Part shown: positions 7,581-7,772 of the stretch, piece by piece
Position numbering within the stretch: the first letter of the stretch is position 1
Layout of the letters: every line of letters starts with the position of its first letter
Source: Aquificaceae bacterium
GTDB lineage: Bacteria; Aquificota; Aquificia; Aquificales; Aquificaceae
Assembly: GCA_015490215.1 (NCBI GenBank)
Contig: WFYH01000164.1
Location: forward strand, 1 to 7,772
Reading direction: 5' to 3'
Length of the DNA stretch: 7,772 nt
Notes under the pieces: generated by a model
Told to the model about the DNA's origin: nothing
Database searches by the model: none
What the model saw: only the letters and a program-made list of their open reading frames with translations
Made by a program: the position numbers and the translations under genes

Positions 7581-7772
7581 ACAGGTGCAGACCCACGCCT
7601 TCCATAGTAAAGAACGCTCTTTTTAACATACTCGGAGACATAGAAGGGCTTACCTTTATAGACCTCTTTGCGGGCACAGGGCAGATAGGTCTTGAGGCGG
7701 AGAGGCGGGGAGCAAAGGTAATCTTTGTGGAAAGGGATCACAAAAGGGCGATGGACATAAGGAAGAAAACCA
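7577..7772 (+). CDS. rsmD: 16S rRNA (guanine-N2) methyltransferase RsmD, N-terminal part (runs off right edge)
   Basis: The first 65 codons of an RsmD-type methyltransferase are present; the family methylates guanine 966 (E. coli numbering) of 16S rRNA in the assembling small subunit, using S-adenosylmethionine. Visible motifs are CRPTPSIVKNALFNIL (the family RPT..RV.EALFNIL block), the SAM-binding DLFAGTGQIGLEAERRGA, and the acidic strand end VIFVERD. The catalytic NPPY-type motif lies beyond the window. The GTG start overlaps the upstream stop (GTGA) and has a good Shine-Dalgarno GAGGTGG (7563-7569) at 7-nt spacing. An in-frame TGA at 7520-7522, with no ATG, GTG or TTG codon after it, makes this the earliest normal start. 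The usual first segment of the family (a strand of type MRI(I/V)xGxxxGRxL) is therefore missing, giving a short N-terminus. Confidence 0.85.
   Translation, partial: MNRCRPTPSIVKNALFNILGDIEGLTFIDLFAGTGQIGLEAERRGAKVIFVERDHKRAMDIRKKT

Noticed and set aside
7408..7741. Overlapping minus-strand open frames at the dehydrogenase-rsmD junction
   Set aside because: They are antisense to the conserved TPHNAY region and to the RsmD SAM motif; no recognisable features.
1..7772. CRISPR array, insertion sequence, prophage or defence system
   Set aside because: No regularly spaced repeats, transposase, integrase or terminal inverted repeats are visible, and every gene fits a housekeeping or common metabolic family with uniform codon style.

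Overview
The window looks like an ordinary piece of chromosome from a thermophilic, Aquificales-like bacterium (relatives of Aquifex, Hydrogenobacter, Thermocrinis). The grounds are protein style rather than a marker gene: compact proteins rich in Lys, Glu and Arg, heavy use of AGG/AGA and ATA codons, very tight gene packing with 4-nt stop/start overlaps, and a tRNA gene placed inside a protein operon. The lineage is an inference. I see no insertion sequences, phage genes, CRISPR arrays or toxin-antitoxin modules.

Left part (1-1600), minus strand: the N-terminal 187 codons of an AcuC/histone-deacetylase-family protein run off the left edge (562 to 1). To its right, and upstream in transcription, is a complete auxin-efflux-carrier (AEC) family membrane transporter (1600-728). 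The 165-bp gap between them (563-727) holds a strong GC-rich hairpin that probably ends the transporter transcript, a second AT-rich hairpin, and a possible competing base pairing.

Middle (1601-1620): only 20 bp separate the divergent starts of the AEC gene and a small cupin gene. This spacer carries a -10-like AT core that reads in both directions 7-8 nt from each start codon, with no ribosome binding site on either side, which suggests back-to-back leaderless transcripts.

Right part (1621-7772), plus strand, reads as one operon: small cupin protein, mutS (DNA mismatch recognition ATPase), a 106-residue thioredoxin-fold-like protein lacking CXXC, tRNA-His(GUG), pyrG (CTP synthase), a D-2-hydroxyacid dehydrogenase, and the start of rsmD (16S rRNA guanine-N2 methyltransferase), which runs off the right edge. 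The protein genes overlap by 4, 4, 16 and 4 nt, except around the tRNA. The contents mix genome maintenance, nucleotide synthesis, translation and redox metabolism, as is common in loosely organised thermophile operons, so sharing the operon is weak evidence for shared function. No wholly new system is evident. The points most worth a second look are the shared 20-bp divergent promoter, the tRNA-His with its own candidate promoter and an orphan Shine-Dalgarno sequence in front of it, the CXXC-less thioredoxin-like gene coupled to mutS, and the leader of the deacetylase gene.
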